From: Halobacteriaceae archaeon Tc-Br11_E2g27 | GTDB lineage: Archaea; Halobacteriota; Halobacteria; Halobacteriales; Haloarculaceae | Direction: 5' to 3' | Assembly: GCA_001564135.1 (NCBI GenBank) | Contig: LKNH01000007.1 | Location: 1 to 22,473, forward strand | Length of the DNA: 22,473 nucleotides | The notes under the pieces: model-generated | Databases searched by the model: none | What the model was told of the DNA's origin: nothing | Seen by the model: only the letters and a program-made list of their open reading frames with translations | In this document: positions 21,768-22,473 of the stretch, piece by piece | Layout of the letters: each line of letters starts with the position of its first letter | How positions within the stretch are numbered: the first letter of the stretch is position 1 | Position numbers and translations under genes: made by a program

Positions 21768-22473
21768 ATGGAATTAGTCCCGGATACGAGCGTCATCATC
21801 GACGGACGGATTTCGGCTCGCGTCGAGGATGGCGAGTTTGCGGGTGCGACCGTTGTCATCCCCGAGGCTGTCGTCGGTGAACTCGAATCACAGGCCAACG
21901 ACGGCCGACAGACTGGCTGGGATGGTCTCGATGAACTGCGTCGACTCGCCGAACTCGCTGACGATGGTGCGGTGACCGTCGAATACGTCGGTCGCCGACC
22001 AGATGCACTCGAAAAACGCGATGCAGCGGAAGGCGAAATCGACGCCCTCATCAGAGATGTGGCCGGTGACCGCGGTGCAACACTTGTCACTAGCGACGAG
22101 GTACAAGAGCGTGTCGCCGAAGCTAAAGGAATCGACGTTATCGCCATCGAACCGGAAGTTCGTGACGTAACAGAGTTGGCCATCGAGAAATATTTCGATG
22201 AGCAGACGATGAGCCTCCATCTGAAAGTGGGGGTCAAACCGATGGCCAAGCGCGGGAGCGTCGGCGAGATGCGGTACGAAACAATCAGTGATGAACTGCT
22301 CTCGGAATCTGATCTCATCGAGTACGCCACCGACATCGAGGAAGGTGCCCGACTGCATGCGGATGGGTTCATCGAACTTGACGAACCAGGGATGACCATC
22401 GTCCAGTATCGCTCTTACCGGATTGCGATTGCCCGGCCGCCGTTTAGCGATGCAATGGAAATTACGGCAGTTC
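21768..22473 (+). CDS. PIN-domain ATPase (PINc/VapC-type), N-terminal part
   Basis: The first 235 residues of a protein that runs off the window. The N-terminal PIN domain (1 to about 130) carries the acidic residues expected of a metal-dependent ribonuclease: D6 (PDTSVIIDG), E38 (VVGELES), D92 (GEIDALI) and D110 (VTSDEV). The following part (VRDVTELAIEKYF; LKVGVKPMAKRGSVGEMRYE) matches the linker that, in the conserved archaeal PINc-ATPase family, leads to a P-loop ATPase and KH domain; those lie beyond the edge. The family is widespread in archaea and thought to act in RNA metabolism, without a firmly known substrate. Confidence 0.88.
   Translation, partial: MELVPDTSVIIDGRISARVEDGEFAGATVVIPEAVVGELESQANDGRQTGWDGLDELRRLAELADDGAVTVEYVGRRPDALEKRDAAEGEIDALIRDVAGDRGATLVTSDEVQERVAEAKGIDVIAIEPEVRDVTELAIEKYFDEQTMSLHLKVGVKPMAKRGSVGEMRYETISDELLSESDLIEYATDIEEGARLHADGFIELDEPGMTIVQYRSYRIAIARPPFSDAMEITAV

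Noticed and set aside
21764..22399. 211-codon serine-rich minus-strand frame
   Set aside because: Antisense to the PIN-domain ATPase; its serine/arginine-rich composition is the expected shadow of acidic codons.
1..22473. CRISPR array, insertion sequence or prophage
   Set aside because: I found no regularly spaced direct repeats with spacers, no transposase or integrase motif and no phage structural gene.

Overview
The window is chromosomal DNA from a haloarchaeon (class Halobacteria). The evidence is the archaeal information-processing genes (Rpo4/RpoF, a DUF655 protein, KsgA, HemK2-type methyltransferase, DNA primase large subunit), a haloarchaeal-type malate synthase, very acidic proteins, and families I know mainly from haloarchaea (HalOD1, the DUF7344-type helix-turn-helix, Htr transducer). 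Several start codons lie 25-30 bases behind TATA boxes, as in leaderless haloarchaeal transcripts. Base composition is visibly lower in G+C than in Haloferax or Halobacterium chromosomes. I cannot name the genus.

Layout. 1-115: end of an unidentified membrane-anchored protein. 116-373: regulatory DNA with a long inverted repeat. 374-1681: malate synthase (aceB). 1788-4387: two overlapping sensor histidine kinases; the second carries a LOV-type blue-light photoreceptor domain. 4388-4624: a repeat element and a long inverted repeat ahead of rpoF. 4625-7126: rpoF, DUF655, ksgA, hemK, a transcription/translation cluster. 7213-7731: membrane protein with a glycine-repeat domain. 7762-9464 (minus): priL and a membrane protein. 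9641-10445 (minus): HTH regulator and HalOD1 protein. 10575-11244: two divergent ferredoxins of different cluster type. 11266-11703 (minus): CBS-pair protein. 11817-12685: a 29-residue membrane peptide coupled to a conserved haloarchaeal protein. 12686-13144: long non-coding stretch. 13145-13762: phasin-like coiled-coil protein behind a phased operator array. 13972-14172 (minus): small membrane protein. 14304-16010: radical SAM protein with a C-terminal HhH. 16035-16358 (minus): membrane protein. 16564-17016: hotdog thioesterase. 17047-17802 (minus): FAH-family enzyme. 17899-19245: AAA ATPase. 19419-21185: Htr-type transducer behind an AT-rich phased motif array. 21239-21676: universal stress protein. 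21768 to the end: PIN-domain ATPase, cut by the window edge.

The window is mostly core haloarchaeal chromosome with sensory genes interleaved: the LOV and GAF kinases, HalOD1/HTH pair and Htr transducer. I see no insertion sequence, CRISPR array, tRNA, rRNA or clear horizontally acquired island. The most interesting items are the LOV kinase pair, a short palindromic intergenic element that recurs at gene 3' ends, two helically phased operator-like arrays (before the phasin-like and Htr genes), a long inverted repeat directly ahead of rpoF where rpl21e would normally be, and the coupled 29-residue membrane peptide.
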